A stretch of 64,000 bases of DNA from Rhododendron vialii (GCF_030253575.1 NC_080559.1:33041501-33105500), one strand, 5' to 3'. Numbered from the stretch's first letter, positions 36,801-49,299 are shown. Notes: generated by a model not told the origin, from the sequence alone. Translations and numbers: made by a program.

Positions 36801-36866
36801 CCAACAATTGATTCAAAGAATGACCCGCTTTCGAATATCCCATTCCCCGCAAAAATGGGGAGCTAA
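30870..36866 (+). CDS. Tesmin/TSO1-like CXC-domain protein (LIN54/TCX5-6 type)
   Basis: DNA-binding subunit of plant DREAM/MuvB-type complexes, which repress cell-cycle and DNA-methylation genes by binding CHR-like TTTGAA sites (family knowledge). Eight exons (30870-31150, 32914-33021, 33831-34008, 34275-34634, 34977-35080, 35157-35251, 35714-36097, 36628-36866) join to 582 residues. Two Cys-rich CXC repeats are complete: [17 protein letters not shown]...CDGCNCVNC (about residues 119-153) and [17 protein letters not shown]...[10 protein letters not shown] (about 203-238). The [10 protein letters not shown] linker typical of the family lies between them. The N terminus is acidic to proline-rich with a PQPQPQ run. 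I chose the ATG at 30870 because upstream in-frame codons are not ATG. The gene is intact. A MITE lies in intron 1. Confidence 0.93.
31184..31400. mobile_element. MITE in intron 1 of the CXC-domain gene
   Basis: GCCCTTTGGATGG at the left and CCATCCAAAGGGGG at the right form inverted ends around 217 bp containing GAGAAAAGAAAGG and CTTCTCC stretches. A distant relative lies in the uS5m intron 1 at about 41675-41882. Confidence 0.65.
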
Positions 36867-37563
36867 AATTGGCCCGGTGATTGGGAGATGTAAAAAGGTT
36901 TAGGAGAGAGAAGATTCAACCGCAGGTACGATGCTCTCAGTCTCTGTAACTTGAGGCCATTGTTGGCGTTTTATTGATGCAGCAGCAGCAAGGGTGTAGC
37001 GGCTGATACGTTTCTTTTACTGTCCATTAGCTTTTTATTTATGTAGATTTTCAGTTATCTATTGTTACCATCTTAGCTTGTATCACTAGCATCTAGGGTA
37101 CCTTTATCCAATTACATTACTGACAAACAAAGAGCAGTTTTCTAATATCTATGGTCTTATAACTTAGAATTACCTATCCAATAAAGATATAAGTATTTCA
37201 TATCTGAATTTCCTCGTCTTATTTTGGATGCTGATAGGTTCTCTATAACCCTTGTTTAATTTTACGAAAAATTGTCTTTCACCACTGGTCAGAGACTGAT
37301 GTCCCTCGTATACACTCGTCAAAGCTCTACAATGAATGGTGTCCTAGCTTAATACAGCTGAATTTATTGTGCTATTTTCATTTTTTTCATTTCATTTTTC
37401 TTGTCACTGTCTTTCACCAAACGAAAATTGATGATTGTTTTTCAGAGCTCAAGGGTTAAAGTTTTCTCAAGTTATTGTCATCATACTTTCAAACAATAAA
37501 AAAGCACTAATTTGGTCGATGGATTTCAGAAGTTATTTGCGAGCATTACTTGGAGAATATATC

Positions 37564-37598
<35 letters not shown>

Positions 37599-38366
37599 TG
37601 GACTGCAACTGGTGAATACTCTATCTCAATTTGTGGAATTTGGATCTGTAGTTCTATACTCTATAGCAAGTACAGAACTGAAAGAATGATCATTAAAGAG
37701 AACATCAACATGGAATTTGAGCGAATTTCCACGCTAGCTGATTAATTTGATGGCTCACACTTGAAAGGGAGACATCGTCACATCGTTAACGATACGACTT
37801 GCCCAGTACAATACCTCACTCCTGAAAATTTGCTTCCAACAAGCCAGGGTGACGTGATACTAGTTTCGGTAACAAAGGTGTTTACTATAACCGTGAAAAT
37901 GAATTTCAACTGATAACTGAAGATTCTACTTTGGGTTGTGAGTTCTGAATCCTAATTGTGACTGTTCACTGCAATAAGCATTTAGTTACTCAAAAAACTC
38001 TATAGATCACCTAGAACGAGAAATACAGTTAGAGAAATTTTTGGCACACCCCAAACTGCTTTGGAAAAGCTAGAACCCAATACAAACATTGCCTCTAATT
38101 CGAATCAAACCTTAACGACTAGCTTGCAGGGGAGGGCGCCCAATGACTTGTGTGTAAAACATTTCTTTTGGTTAAGGATGAGCATAACTGATGTGTAACA
38201 TTTGTAACCATAACATCAAAGGCAGAAAGACTACAACATCGTCCTTGAAATCAGGATCTAACAAAGGCAAAACTTTATTTCCCCGAGAACAGCATATTTA
38301 TCGTTTGAGGAAGAGTTGAAAGCTGGGCAATCCGAATCGCCGATGGGTCTCTTCAAAAAATAACTA
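36867..38366. other. Convergent spacer between the CXC-domain and uS5m genes
   Basis: Holds both 3' flanks and one GA microsatellite (37567-37596). No open frame with recognisable content, RNA gene or transposon end was found. Confidence 0.5.
37567..37596 (+). repeat. (GA)n microsatellite
   Basis: A 30-bp GA tract in the spacer, 700 bp downstream of the CXC-domain gene. Confidence 0.9.
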
Positions 38367-40224
38367 TTACAGCAGGTATGACTCCACAACCGTTCGGCCA
38401 AACTTCTCTTGAACATCTTTCGGAGTTTCAATCTGAAATATACAATGGCAATCACTACGCAAGAACAACTATAAATTAGGAAAAGAGAGAATTCGAATTT
38501 ATGGATGAAACATCTCACCGCATTTAAGGCCTTAAAAAGAGCCTTAACGGTGTTGTAAGGATTCCTAGAGCCAACAACCTACAGTATAAAAGAGGTTCGT
38601 TCAGCGTTTAGAAAATGACTGCACAGATATCTTAGGAACCACCGTCTCAATGCAGCGGATTCAATTTAGCAAATTACCTTGGACTTCACATTTTTAAAAC
38701 CAGCTAAATGTAAAATAGTTTGGACAGTTCTGCCTGCTTTCATCCCCGTTGCAGTTGATGCAGGCCAAAGATACACCTACAGCAAAGACAGAAGTCCGGG
38801 TTAAACCAAATACACAAAACAGATGAAGAGAACACTTCGGACAAACAAAATTAGACAAACCAATAGAATGCATTAGGGACCTTGGTTTTCTTATATGAAG
38901 TCTGAACTGCATGCGCAATTGTATGCTCTTCGTGTTGCTCCACATAATGAAGATTCTGAAAGCATTTCTCATATGCCTGTTTGGATAAAATCTATCAGTG
39001 AAAAGGGAAGTCTGAAGGCTTCTGGGGTTTCCAACAAGAACCTAGCTACGATACATAACAGCAATTTGAAATAGACTTTGGTGAAAAATCCATCTTCAGG
39101 GGATAACACCAAGTCCTTTGCGAATATGGTTTAAGCTTTTCGAAATTAGGTTAACTGGAACCAAGTTGAAGTTAGACATATTTATGAATAATTTTTCATC
39201 TGGTATGTAATAGACTATTAGTTTTTGAAACTTCATAAGCGGTAGAAGAAAAAGTTAATGTCTCCAGCCTCCATGCACTAGGTATTTGTAAACCAAGGAT
39301 GAAATTGTTTTTGACATGGCTTAACAGAATACAAACAGCATACACTTGCAAAAACGATCCAACCACCAGATGGGCCGTCATCGAGCCAGTCAATAATCTT
39401 GAAAGAAACATTTAAAAAACCTACAATAGACTACACATATCCAAAAATACCTTTTGAAGGGCAATGGGAACTGCTGGGCCTTTTGCTTTTGCGAAACCAA
39501 CAATACCATGGTAGTTCCCGCAAGCCAACATAGCAGTGTACTTGATCACTTGTCCACCCTACGTATTAGATATGACAAAAATTATGAAGCAGTTCATCTA
39601 AAAGGAAAAAAGAGAAGAAATTCAAAGAGGCTTAGATACCTTAGTAACTTTACAAGTTCGGTTAACATCAATTAGTTTCACATCAAAACCCTGCATATTT
39701 AACGTAGCGAGTTACAAAGTAAATCTGATGTAAAAGAGAAATTCATGTCACATGCAAAAGATAACTAGCAAATGCAACTGATGGACAGACCAAAATAAGG
39801 GCAATCAAAATGCACTACCACCTGATTGGTCCGGAAGATAAAAAAATAAAAATTACATGTACGGTCCCATGATCACATTATATAGAACAAGATGGATAAA
39901 GAACAACCATTGTAAATGGCAGGAATATATCTTGAAGAGTTGAAGTATTGGATGGTTTATCAAGCAATGTGCAAATTAAATTGGATAATGAAATGTTATA
40001 TCCACCATGGAAAGAAGTGAGAACAATTGGTTAGACCCCAATTAGCAGCCTAAGATAATATCTCACCAAGAACATCAACAAAACAGGTGATAGAAAAAAA
40101 AAATGTAGATGCTGATCCAAAAGAAGGAAGAAGGAAAAGACGTAGATTTACAAGCTGCAACTCAACATTCAGGAATTAGAAATACAGGAAATGTATCAAC
40201 CGATAACAGCAAGCTAGAAACACA

Positions 40225-40287
<63 letters not shown>

Positions 40288-42720
40288 GTCTCTGTGCGTG
40301 TGTGTGTGTGTGTTTATGCAGTTTCAACAGTTTTTCATGTTACCGTAATAAATATCCAACCAAGTTTGATCAAAATTTGAAGAAACACTACGGATGAGCC
40401 GATGAGGTATAGAAAGAAAAAGAATCACTAAAAAAAACATGACAATGCAAATGCTTTTAGGAAGTTTCACAAGAAGATAAATACAAAAATGGCATGCCAT
40501 GTGCTAAATCAAGAAAGAAAAGCATATACTTACTTTCCTGTAAAGAGGTCTTCTCTTCTTCTCTGTCAATTCGTTCCTCTCCTCGGCCAGATCTCTGATC
40601 TCCTCTTCCAGAACCTTTCCCTTCTTTCCAAATGTATGATCCAACTCTGCAAGCTTCTCTTCAAGTATCTTGTCTATACCATTAAGCTTCTCTAACAAAA
40701 TATCATCCTTCTCTTTCATATCGTCAAACTCATCATTGTCATCTTCATCCAATCTCCCTTGTATGATTTGTTTTTCCTTTTCGAATCCAGCATGTTCAAG
40801 AAGATCGACAGAGGGCCCCCCTTGCTCGTGCTGAATGACTCCATAATTGGCGGCATTATTAGGATCATAAGCTTCCTTCCATTCAACTAACCTAATGGCC
40901 CTATTTAGTTTATGTTGGAGAAGAAATCTGTTCTTGCCAGAGGATTCTTTCATTCGGTTCATCAACTCACCGATGACCCGATACTCTGGGCGTAGCGGGA
41001 AATGCTTTTGCTCGAAGTTATCAATTCTGTTCATCCACTTGTAAGCTTCATCCATTGTCTCTGCCCAAAATTGGGATATAAAAAATTCCATACGTCAGTG
41101 AAATACAAGATAACTACTAACGATAATCTGAAATCAAATTGTTTAAATGCACGTTTCTCACTAATTTTTTCCTCATGTCGAAAAGGAGAACATATCATGA
41201 ACTGGTCATTCGGCATTGAAAATACGAATTAAGCTCCATTGAGATAAATGTGGAAATCTGGTTAAGGGATTTAATGTTCGATTCCGACAACAACATAAGA
41301 GATTTTGCTATAGGCGGCTTACGAAACTAGGGTGGAAGAGGAATCAGAGGTAAAAGATTAATATCTGATTCCGATCTTCCGACAATTGAACTCCTTAAAA
41401 TGAGGAAATGCAAAAACCCCAAAGTGTTATTTTGAATCCCTCATATTATAGCTCCCAAGCTCATAGTCCAAACCCATATATGAAATTAGTATCAAATCTA
41501 AATACCATCTATCCAAATAGAGCCTAGGGGTATACATACATAATGGGAATACCTTTACAACTACAATCCTGCACAAAGATTTCCAATTTCTTCTGTATAA
41601 TGTCATTTCAAACCATCATGATATAGCTCCCAAACTGATTGTCTCATTGTCCAAGTCCATATGCAACTATCAAATGTAACAACCTCTTTGGATATTGAGA
41701 AAGGGTGCGATAAGAAAAGGGAGCCCTTTCTAAATGTAGAGATTTGGTAAGGAAAGGGAAGCAGCGAATCAAAAAATATCATTTTTGTACTTGTCTCCAT
41801 TTCTCATCAAAATACTCAATCCAAATGAGTGATTTGGCAAGTCCTTTCTTTTCTTCTCTTATCAAATCCCTCAATCAAAAAGGTAAATTTCAGCTAGAAT
41901 GATAATGTCAAATCCTTAAATCAATAGTGTAGGCTACCAAGACCTTTCTTCCAATTCACTAATCCTCAAACTCTAAAGCATTCCAATGACGACTAGCCAT
42001 ATATCTATTGGTAAACGACTAATACTCTTATATACATTCCCGTCATACAATCCTGCAAAGATTTCCAATTACTTCTAGTAAAAAGTCATTTCCAATCATC
42101 ATGATATAGCTCCCAAAACTGATTGTCCGTACTCAGTCCAAATTCATATGCAACTAGCAAATCTAATTTTGAGCTCGAATGATAACGTCAACCCCCTAAA
42201 TCAAAAGTATATATATACCAGCTTCGATCATGTTCCGGAGGAGGTCCTCATGCCGCTTAAACTTCTTCTCAAACAACTCACCCCGCTTCCTCAAAGCATC
42301 CGGGGTAAACCTCTCGTCGTCCTCGCTCTCCGAATCCGTAGGCTCCTCGTACATGTTAAGGAGGTCATCTGAAACATTCTTCAGCTTCTCCTTCTCCAAC
42401 TTCTCGATCAGCGGGCCCACTCCCAAGTAATCCTCCTCGTCCTCGGCGTCGATGTACGATGTATCTAACCCCGCCCTCTTCTTCTCCTCTCTCTCCTTGT
42501 TCTTCTCTCTCTCCACGTTGGCCAGTAGCTCGTGGATCGTTCGATCCGTGTAGAATGACCGGTTAAATCCGGAACTGGAAATGGAAGAGGAAAAAAGAGT
42601 TGTTTTGGTCGGTGCGTGAGGATGTGGGGAAGGGAGCTGTTTGGTGGCGGGGATTAGGGTTGTCTGTAAGTGGTTGAGGATGAGACGGGAAAATGCCGAT
42701 GCTTGGGATTTTCTCATCAT
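38367..42720 (-). CDS. Mitochondrial ribosomal protein uS5m (S5 family)
   Basis: Small-subunit protein of the mitoribosome. Eight exons on the minus strand (42219-42720, 40534-41060, 39640-39690, 39451-39558, 38881-38976, 38678-38776, 38519-38578, 38367-38432) join to 502 residues with matching phases. The N terminus (MMRKSQASAFSRLILNHLQT) is an amphipathic presequence. A long charged, coiled-coil-prone extension fills exons 1-2. The S5 core starts in exon 3 (FDVKLIDVNRTCKVTK), with the N-terminal RNA-binding part GGQVIKYTAMLACGNYHGIV and the second domain VYLWPASTATGMKAGRTVQT then NPYNTVKALFKAL. The extension is much longer than bacterial S5 and resembles other plant uS5m. Intron 1 carries a MITE and intron 2 a long CT/GT tract. 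The gene is intact. Confidence 0.94.
40227..40312 (+). repeat. (CT)n followed by (GT)n in uS5m intron 2
   Basis: A CT tract of about 54 bp (40227-40280), then CATATATGTCTCTG and a GT run to about 40312. It sits about 220 bp from the exon 2 donor side. Confidence 0.9.
41675..41882. mobile_element. Degraded MITE in uS5m intron 1
   Basis: Ends related to CCTCTTTGGATATTGAG and the reverse complement of CTCAATCAAAAAGG enclose a region with GATAAGAAAAGGG / CTTTTCTTCTCTTATC inverted arms. It resembles the element at 31184-31400. Confidence 0.45.
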
Positions 42721-43965
42721 TGTGGTTTGTGAAGTAGGAGTTATTAGTCACAATGCTTCTGAACAGAGATCACGGATTGAGTAAGCATTGAGAGGGAGAG
42801 AGAGAGAGAGAGATCTTCGAAGAAGAACATCAAACCAGGTAGGAAGACAACCACTGAAGGAAGACTAGGGTTTTTTCTGGCCCGGTTGGGAGGTTGAGAT
42901 TTTACGAGGGTTTACGAATTACGATCTCCTCAAGTCTAAAACCCCGGCATTTGTTTACGATGTTGTTCGAGGTCGGCTTGTTTTTGTTTATATTTTGAAT
43001 TTAAGATTATGAGTTTATTAAAATTTAAAAATATATAATATAGATCTTATTTGAAAGATTTCATTAAAATTTTTTATACGATAAAAAAAAATTAAAAAAT
43101 TATTTTTAATTTACATTATTTTTGAATTTAAAAGTGTGAAATAAGCTGCTTATTTTTTAAGAAGATTTCTGAAACGGGGCTTAAGTCGAGTCCAATTAGT
43201 TGAGCTCAAGTTTGGCTCGTTTAGAATCCAAATGGTCGAGCTCGATTACAAATGAGCCGGACTTTTATAATCAAGTTGAGTTGTATTTAGCACGAGCTCG
43301 GTTTATTTTCTAAACAGGTTTAGCTCATCTCGTTTGACAAGCTACTCCCGAACTGCAGGATTGGTTTGTGGAAATTTATTACTAGAATTAAGAAATTTAG
43401 TGAGAAAGTAGGTGAATTTTCTAAAAAAATACTGTATAATTATATTTTGGTCGATTCCTTCCTGTTGCTCTTGAGAAAGAGCTTCACTCTTTAAACCTTT
43501 CTCACAATTCAAACAGACAGTAAGTTTTAGCGTATTTTCAATTATTCTTTCATATTTGAATTACCAAACTTCGCTCTCGAATGTGTAAGGTAATAGTATT
43601 TATAAATGTAAACAAAATACAAGCTATTTTTGTGCTTATTGATATTCGATGAAGTCACGTTTTTTAATAAAGAAAAAGATGTTCTTACTTCTTCTTACTG
43701 CTGGATTAATCCCCGCAAAATGAATGAAAATGGCTACATACGCAAAATTCATCACGGCCACGGGCCAAAAGTATTGAACCAAGTCAACCAAACCAACCAC
43801 TGCAAACGATGTCGTCTTAGACACTCTCTGTATGCTGATGTGCAGGTAAACTCGTCATTCAGCTAATGCCTCACCAACTTCGTCTCAATACACCCACCGT
43901 AGTGTTTGAGTGAGAAAACTTTCGCCGGAGAAGAATTATCGGTGATCGTTAACATTCATGATTCA

Positions 43966-44015
<50 letters not shown>

Positions 44016-44122
44016 ATGAAAAAACATTCATCTTGCTTGAGGTCGATCTTTCCCATAGCGTTTACCGAGTGTTGGGGTTCAATTTCTCAAGGTGCTCGCT
44101 TGATCTCTAGCTATTTTTATTA
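42721..44122. other. Intergenic region with degraded elements and a leader-like tract
   Basis: Directly upstream of uS5m is a short GA tract (about 42790-42812). About 42990-43187 is a copy of the MITE family seen at 19292-21217 (AATAAGCTGCTTATTTTTTAAGAAG, then GAAACGGGGC). About 43190-43350 holds degraded hAT-like GAGCTCG/GGCTCGTTTA sequence. 43880-44100 looks like a transcribed leader (pyrimidine-rich, CT tract 43971-44013, a CAAG|GTGCTC donor-like site near 44090), but no plus-strand gene follows. Confidence 0.5.
43971..44013 (+). repeat. (CT)n microsatellite
   Basis: A 43-bp CT tract in the leader-like region upstream of the 850-bp inverted element. Confidence 0.95.
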
Positions 44123-44972
44123 GGGAAAATATTAAAATACCCTGTAACTTTTACACCAAAATTCAATTAGACTCCCAACCTTTTAAAAACATCAATTTTA
44201 CTCCCAATGTTATCTTCCGTTAATCAAAATGCCCATTTCCGTCCGAATGACTAACAGATTTCGTTAAAAGCTCCGTTAAATAGCGTCCCGATCGAATTTC
44301 GATGATCTGAGCCGTTCAACGTATTCAAAACTTGATTTTAAATGATGCTCGCGAGAAATCAGCAAAAAAAATGATCGGAAAGAGCTTCATTTGAACAATT
44401 TTTCATTGAATAGTTCAATAAAAAACTGTTCAAATCAAGGCTTTCCCGGTCATTTTTTTTGTTGATTTCTCGCGAGTACCCTCAAAATCACGTTCTAACT
44501 TCTAATCATATTGAGCGGTTCGGATCATCGAAATTTGATCAGAAAACGAGAGGTGCAGACCGAAGCAAAATCCGGACGTTCGAACTTGAACAAAATCCGG
44601 ATTGATCCCCACCTCCCCTTTCCCGATTGAATTTCAATGATCTGAGCCGCTTAATGTGTTCAAAACGTGATTTTAAGGGTACCCGCAAGAAATCGGCAAA
44701 AAAAAAGATCGGAAAGGGCTTCATCTGAACAGTTTTTTATTGAACTAGGTACCCTTAAAATCACGTTTTGAACACATTAAGCGGCTCAGATTATCGAAAT
44801 TCGATCGGGATGCTATTTAACGGAGCTTTTAACAAAATCCGTTAGTCATTCGAACGGAATGGGGCGTTTTGATTAACGGAAGATAACGTTGGGAGTAAAA
44901 TTGAAGTTTTTAAAAGGCTGGGAGTCTAATTGAATTTTGGTGTAAAAGTTGGGGGTATTTTGAAATTTTCCC
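44123..44972. mobile_element. 850-bp element with 190-bp inverted ends and 8-bp target duplication
   Basis: It starts GGGAAAATATTAAAATACCC and ends GGGTATTTTGAAATTTTCCC. It is flanked by identical 8-mers TTTTATTA (44115-44122 and 44973-44980). The inverted ends extend about 190 bp, through AACGGAGCTTTTAAC. The interior contains four related modules in alternating orientation (about 44290-44380, 44400-44520, 44625-44730, 44750-44800), each with GATCTGAGCCGYTYAA and AAATCACGTTTTGAAC-like parts. No protein is encoded. The 8-bp duplication suggests hAT; long inverted ends suggest a Mutator-like element. Confidence 0.75.
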
Positions 44973-44980
44973 TTTTATTA

Positions 44981-45778
44981 TTATTATAAAGCTCTTTCTC
45001 TTTGTTTTGTGTATTTTATGCATTGCATATTTTGAACGTGCTTAGATATACAATTGGTTAAACGTGTTTTGTATCTCGAAAAGATTCGTGCTTTCTCTTT
45101 TTTTGTTTAATCAAATTCTGTGGCTCGGTGAAGTTTGGCAATGTTTGTTTCATAGTTTTTGGGAAGAAAGGAACAGAAGATAAAATCAGGAAACCAATTT
45201 ACAATACAATTTTCTTCATTTTCGCTGAACATCTTTTGATTTCTGAGGATTAGTCTAGAGATTCATTGGTTTATTGCTGTTCCTTTAAGTTGGTGAAAAA
45301 GCATGAGGGTCCCCTTTTGCCGCGAAAGAAGTATGATGGGACGGTGGGATCTTACATTTAGGGGTGATAAACTGAACGAGCCGAGGAGTTAGTTGTTTAA
45401 GCTTGGTTTGAAAACTTAACGAGTTTCAAAATATCAAACCCTTAAACCATCGAATTTGAAGCAATTCAATTTTTACGCACCTGTTCACAAGTTTCCATGC
45501 ATTGAAGAAGCTAAATGTCAGAAATTAAGCTGAAAAAGAACTGGTTAAATGTATCAAATCCCGTGGGTGATTTTTCAGACTTCCCTATCCAAAACCGGAT
45601 GGAAGCACAACAAAAGTCAAAAGGGAATACTAACTGTATAGACTCCTTAGTGGGTCTGGATATTTACATTTTAGTCATTAAAGCTAAAGGTCTGCCTTTT
45701 GTCATTGCTCATCTTTCCCTCTTTAGCTCTCGACTTTGTGTTTCTCATTTCCTCCTTTTTCTTATACAGTTAGCACTA
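44981..45778. other. Intergenic region, 3' flank of RopGEF
   Basis: AT-rich sequence without gene. Near 45356-45385 a TTAGGGGTGATAAACTGAACGAGCC stretch looks like a single end of the hAT-like family seen at 8408. Confidence 0.45.
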
Positions 45779-47847
45779 TCAGAACCGGGCCGTACTTCTT
45801 AGCCCACCCAAGGTCTCAAGCTTTTCCATGTAAGAAAATTTCTTGTTGGTGCAGACTTCATTACTTTTGCTCAACTTCTCGTTATCATCCTTGAAGTAGC
45901 ATTCCAAGTTTCCTGTTGAGTTATTTTTCTTCATATCGGTTGACTCGCCTTGATCCAAACTCCATCCCATGAAATCGGAGAGTGTTTTTGAATTTGGCGT
46001 CTCTGCAGTACTTGGTGTTTCGATACATTCTGTGGAATGGCATGAGGAGCTACGCGGCCCTTCCTTCAGTGTGGGTTCAGTTGAAAGCTTTCGTTCGCAT
46101 ACTGCGAGTGATGGATCTTGAGTGAGAGAATCTGCATATAAGACATCTTCTATGCGAGACATGACCGTGTAGGCCAAGCTTTCTAGTACCCTTGAGTAGC
46201 TCTCTAAAATAGCATATCCAACATCCTGGAATTTTTTAAGAGAAATGCAGATCTGCTGGGTTAGCTAAGCTTTAAAGAAACATACCAATCTTTAAAGATG
46301 CACATTCAAGGTTTAAATTGTTCTTACCTTGTTATATTGTATTTTGCTTATATCAAGTGAGGATTGAGGAAGTCCAGGGAACCGATGCTTGAGTAGGAGC
46401 AAGATTGTCTCCGCTCTCTCTTCAAATAGCTCTCTCTTCTCCGAACTTATAGCTGAACCCCAAGAAGACTTTGAATCCTTGTGGTGCATTTTCCTCTTCC
46501 AAATCACAATGGAAGCCTCAATCCTGTTCTTTAGGTCAAGAACTTTGTGCTCTGTTGACATGTCCATGTTTGACAGGAAATCCTCCGGGTCAAAGAACTC
46601 AACTGTAATGCTCTTGTATATTGATTCACCAAGGCTTGATCTACCGTTCTATCAATTGGGAAAAAATGGAGAAAATGAGCCAACTTTGAGTGCTAGCCTT
46701 GTGGAATAATACTATCTTGAAGAAGCAAGAGCAGGAGGTGCTGCATAAAATATAGTCCTGTCTATGCCCTCAGATGATGAGAAATTGTGTTTTGCAGATG
46801 TTTTTTAGTGTTCCGGGAGCATTGCACCCAATGTCCTAAGGAGCCGCACGATCACGTAGGTTCTGTTGTTTTGGTAATTAAAGGACTCACTATCGTGAAG
46901 TTTTACCTTTGGGAGGGATTCAATGTAGTTTTCAGGGATATCCATTTCCGATAGTGTTTGAGCATTTATGGCCATTGATGCTTTGAGTACTTGGTTCACA
47001 GAGTCCTTTTGAAATTGCATCCACTTTCTTGATGCATCTGATAGCCCTTCTGGCGGTACTTTGACGGTAGGTAGCCACCATTTGTCATCTCTCTGGATCC
47101 CTTGCTCCGATTCATCAGCATCTTTTGAGACATACCAGAATTCGCTCTGGTCTCTGAAGTTATTTAGGCAATCCTGGTGATTACAATCTTAGTATGGTCA
47201 GGATGTTAAACAAAGTTGTACCTAGAATTAAAGAAGCAGACCAACACTCTTATACGCGGAAACCAATCTCCACAGATCTTGTGAGTTTACTATGCACTTT
47301 CCTGGTGTTGATTTATTGGTTTAATTTCGTCCGGTACATTTGAAGGGGTCCGATTTTCCCTCCGTTCCGGGCATGGATTGGAGGGTGGAGTAATCATCAT
47401 GGGGTTGTGCTATTTCGGCACTTTTTTGGTAAATGAAACGTCGAATGTCACCTTTTCAAGTAGACAAAATCAGGTCTTCTCGTTTATAGAAAGTAATGAC
47501 GCGGCACAGTCTGTGTTAGGGACTACACCCTGGAGCGGAGAGAAGCCGAATTCCTTTTGGAACTGGGCAGTCCATCTAGGGACAACAGTTGTCTCTCTCA
47601 CAATCTCTGTTGTGCCTACATCGTCACTTTTATATTCTCCCCTCTAGACACTCGATAAGAAGTTTTTTTGGCTTAATTTCGGTTTTGAAAAGCTGGACAA
47701 GGGTGGTTTCTTACAATGAGCATTGCGTCAAGCTTGCGCAGGGCCGGGATATTCATGAGCAGATCTTTTCTTTGTTGCGTCACCATTATCTGCAAAATCA
47801 GGCTCTTGTTTATGGATCAGGATGTGATAGAAATAAAACACACACAC

Positions 47848-47918
<71 letters not shown>

Positions 47919-49004
47919 ACCTCCATGTTTGTTCCGTCCTTCGCTTTCTGTTGAGAAGGGACAAACTCAACTATGTAATCAGTCACGGATAAAAGCAAAT
48001 CTATTTCCTTTTTCCACTTTGCTTTCCTGTCTTCGGACATGGGTTCCAACTTCCGTTGTTCTCCGAAAACAGAAGCTGTAAAATACCAGGGAAAAAAAGG
48101 AGAAACCGTTTTAGTCAGAATCTTGCTTGTTTCCAGAGTTTCCCTGATCAACGCATCACCATCAACTGACTCTTAATCTGGATTTCAAGAATTGATGATG
48201 AAATCTTGATCCAATACTAACTAACGCGTTCGGTATTCTTTGCATTTTTTCTCTGTGTAACTCATCTCTCTCTCTCTCTCCCCGACAGAATACACATTCT
48301 GAATCCATCAAATTAGCAGGGGGAAAAGAATGAGGGATGAAACTCACCAGCAAGATTTGTAATAGCATTAGACAAAGCCAGAGCTGATGAAACACCCTTC
48401 CCACCACCTGACATATCCTCTCCTAGAAGAAGCTTAACAAACCTTTCTTTCATCAATTCGACATCTGAGCCAAACAGAAAACAAGAAAATCCAATCCATA
48501 ATCAACCAAACTGCTATTAATATAATTACCGCAAAAAAAACTACTGTGAATATCCAGACATCAGAAAAGAATCCAAACCTTTGTCAATGAAAATAAAAAC
48601 ATTTGAACTCGTTCGGACAAAAGTAAAAGCGATATGAAAACAACGAATGTTCATGGACTCTTCATTGAAAAGCCAAAGCGAAAACAAATACTCCATCAAC
48701 TACCGGAATGTGTACCTGAAGTCTGCCGGTCCATGCTTTGTGGAGTCGTTCCTCCTCCTCCTCCCTCCTTGCTCAACCGCGAAATAGGACCCTTTTCGCT
48801 AGACCGATCAAACACGGATCCTATTGGCTCTATTGCCGCAGGTGTAGCACCTTCGCTCTTATATTGCTTCTCCTCAATGGAATTTCCAATCCCACAGTTT
48901 GTTTCTTCGGAATTCAAACCCTGCGCTTGTCTTCCTGGAATCTCAAAGATCCTCTTGAAATTGAAAGACCGCGATAATTGAATTCCACTTTGCTCTCTAA
49001 CCAT
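45779..49004 (-). CDS. RopGEF, PRONE-domain activator of ROP GTPases (GEF8/9/12/13-like)
   Basis: Catalyses GDP/GTP exchange on ROP GTPases at the plasma membrane, linking receptor kinases to ROP signalling. Seven exons on the minus strand (48716-49004, 48348-48464, 47921-48075, 47715-47789, 46907-47173, 46328-46648, 45779-46225) give 556 residues with consistent phases. The PRONE domain spans about residues 97-436: [113 protein letters not shown] and [18 protein letters not shown]. The C-terminal tail keeps [10 protein letters not shown] and [16 protein letters not shown], known from the clade with GEF8, 9, 12 and 13, whose tail is autoinhibitory and phosphorylated by receptor kinases. The N-terminal variable region is Ser/Gly-rich. 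The gene is intact. A 65-bp CT tract (sense strand) begins inside the intron 3 donor region. Confidence 0.94.
47850..47914 (+). repeat. (GA)n tract abutting the RopGEF exon 3 donor
   Basis: On the gene's own strand this is a CT tract beginning about 7 bases after the GT donor at 47919-47920. Length is about 65 bp, one of the longest tracts in the window. Confidence 0.95.
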
Positions 49005-49294
49005 ATTCTAACTGAAATGATACCTAACTAATTTTCATGGGCGTGGGTGATGATGTGTTTCCTTCTAAAATCCATAACCTGGCTTTTGGAAAGGAGAATG
49101 TAAGGAAAATACGAGGAAAAACCCTTTTCCTGAAGGAGGATGGAGAGGGAAATGGAAAAGGGTTTTTGAATTTCCTTGACGTGAAAGAAGGGGGAGAGGG
49201 TAGTCTGATGCATGAGGAGTTGTTTTTTTTGCAGTTTACTTGATTTAGCATTGGGAATGTAGGGTGCATGTTTGATTAGGAGAAAGGGAGGTTG

Positions 49295-49299
<5 letters not shown>

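Noticed and set aside
47716-48151. Open frames rich in alternating Arg-Glu or Leu-Ser
   Set aside because: They are translations of the GA/CT microsatellite and carry no gene.
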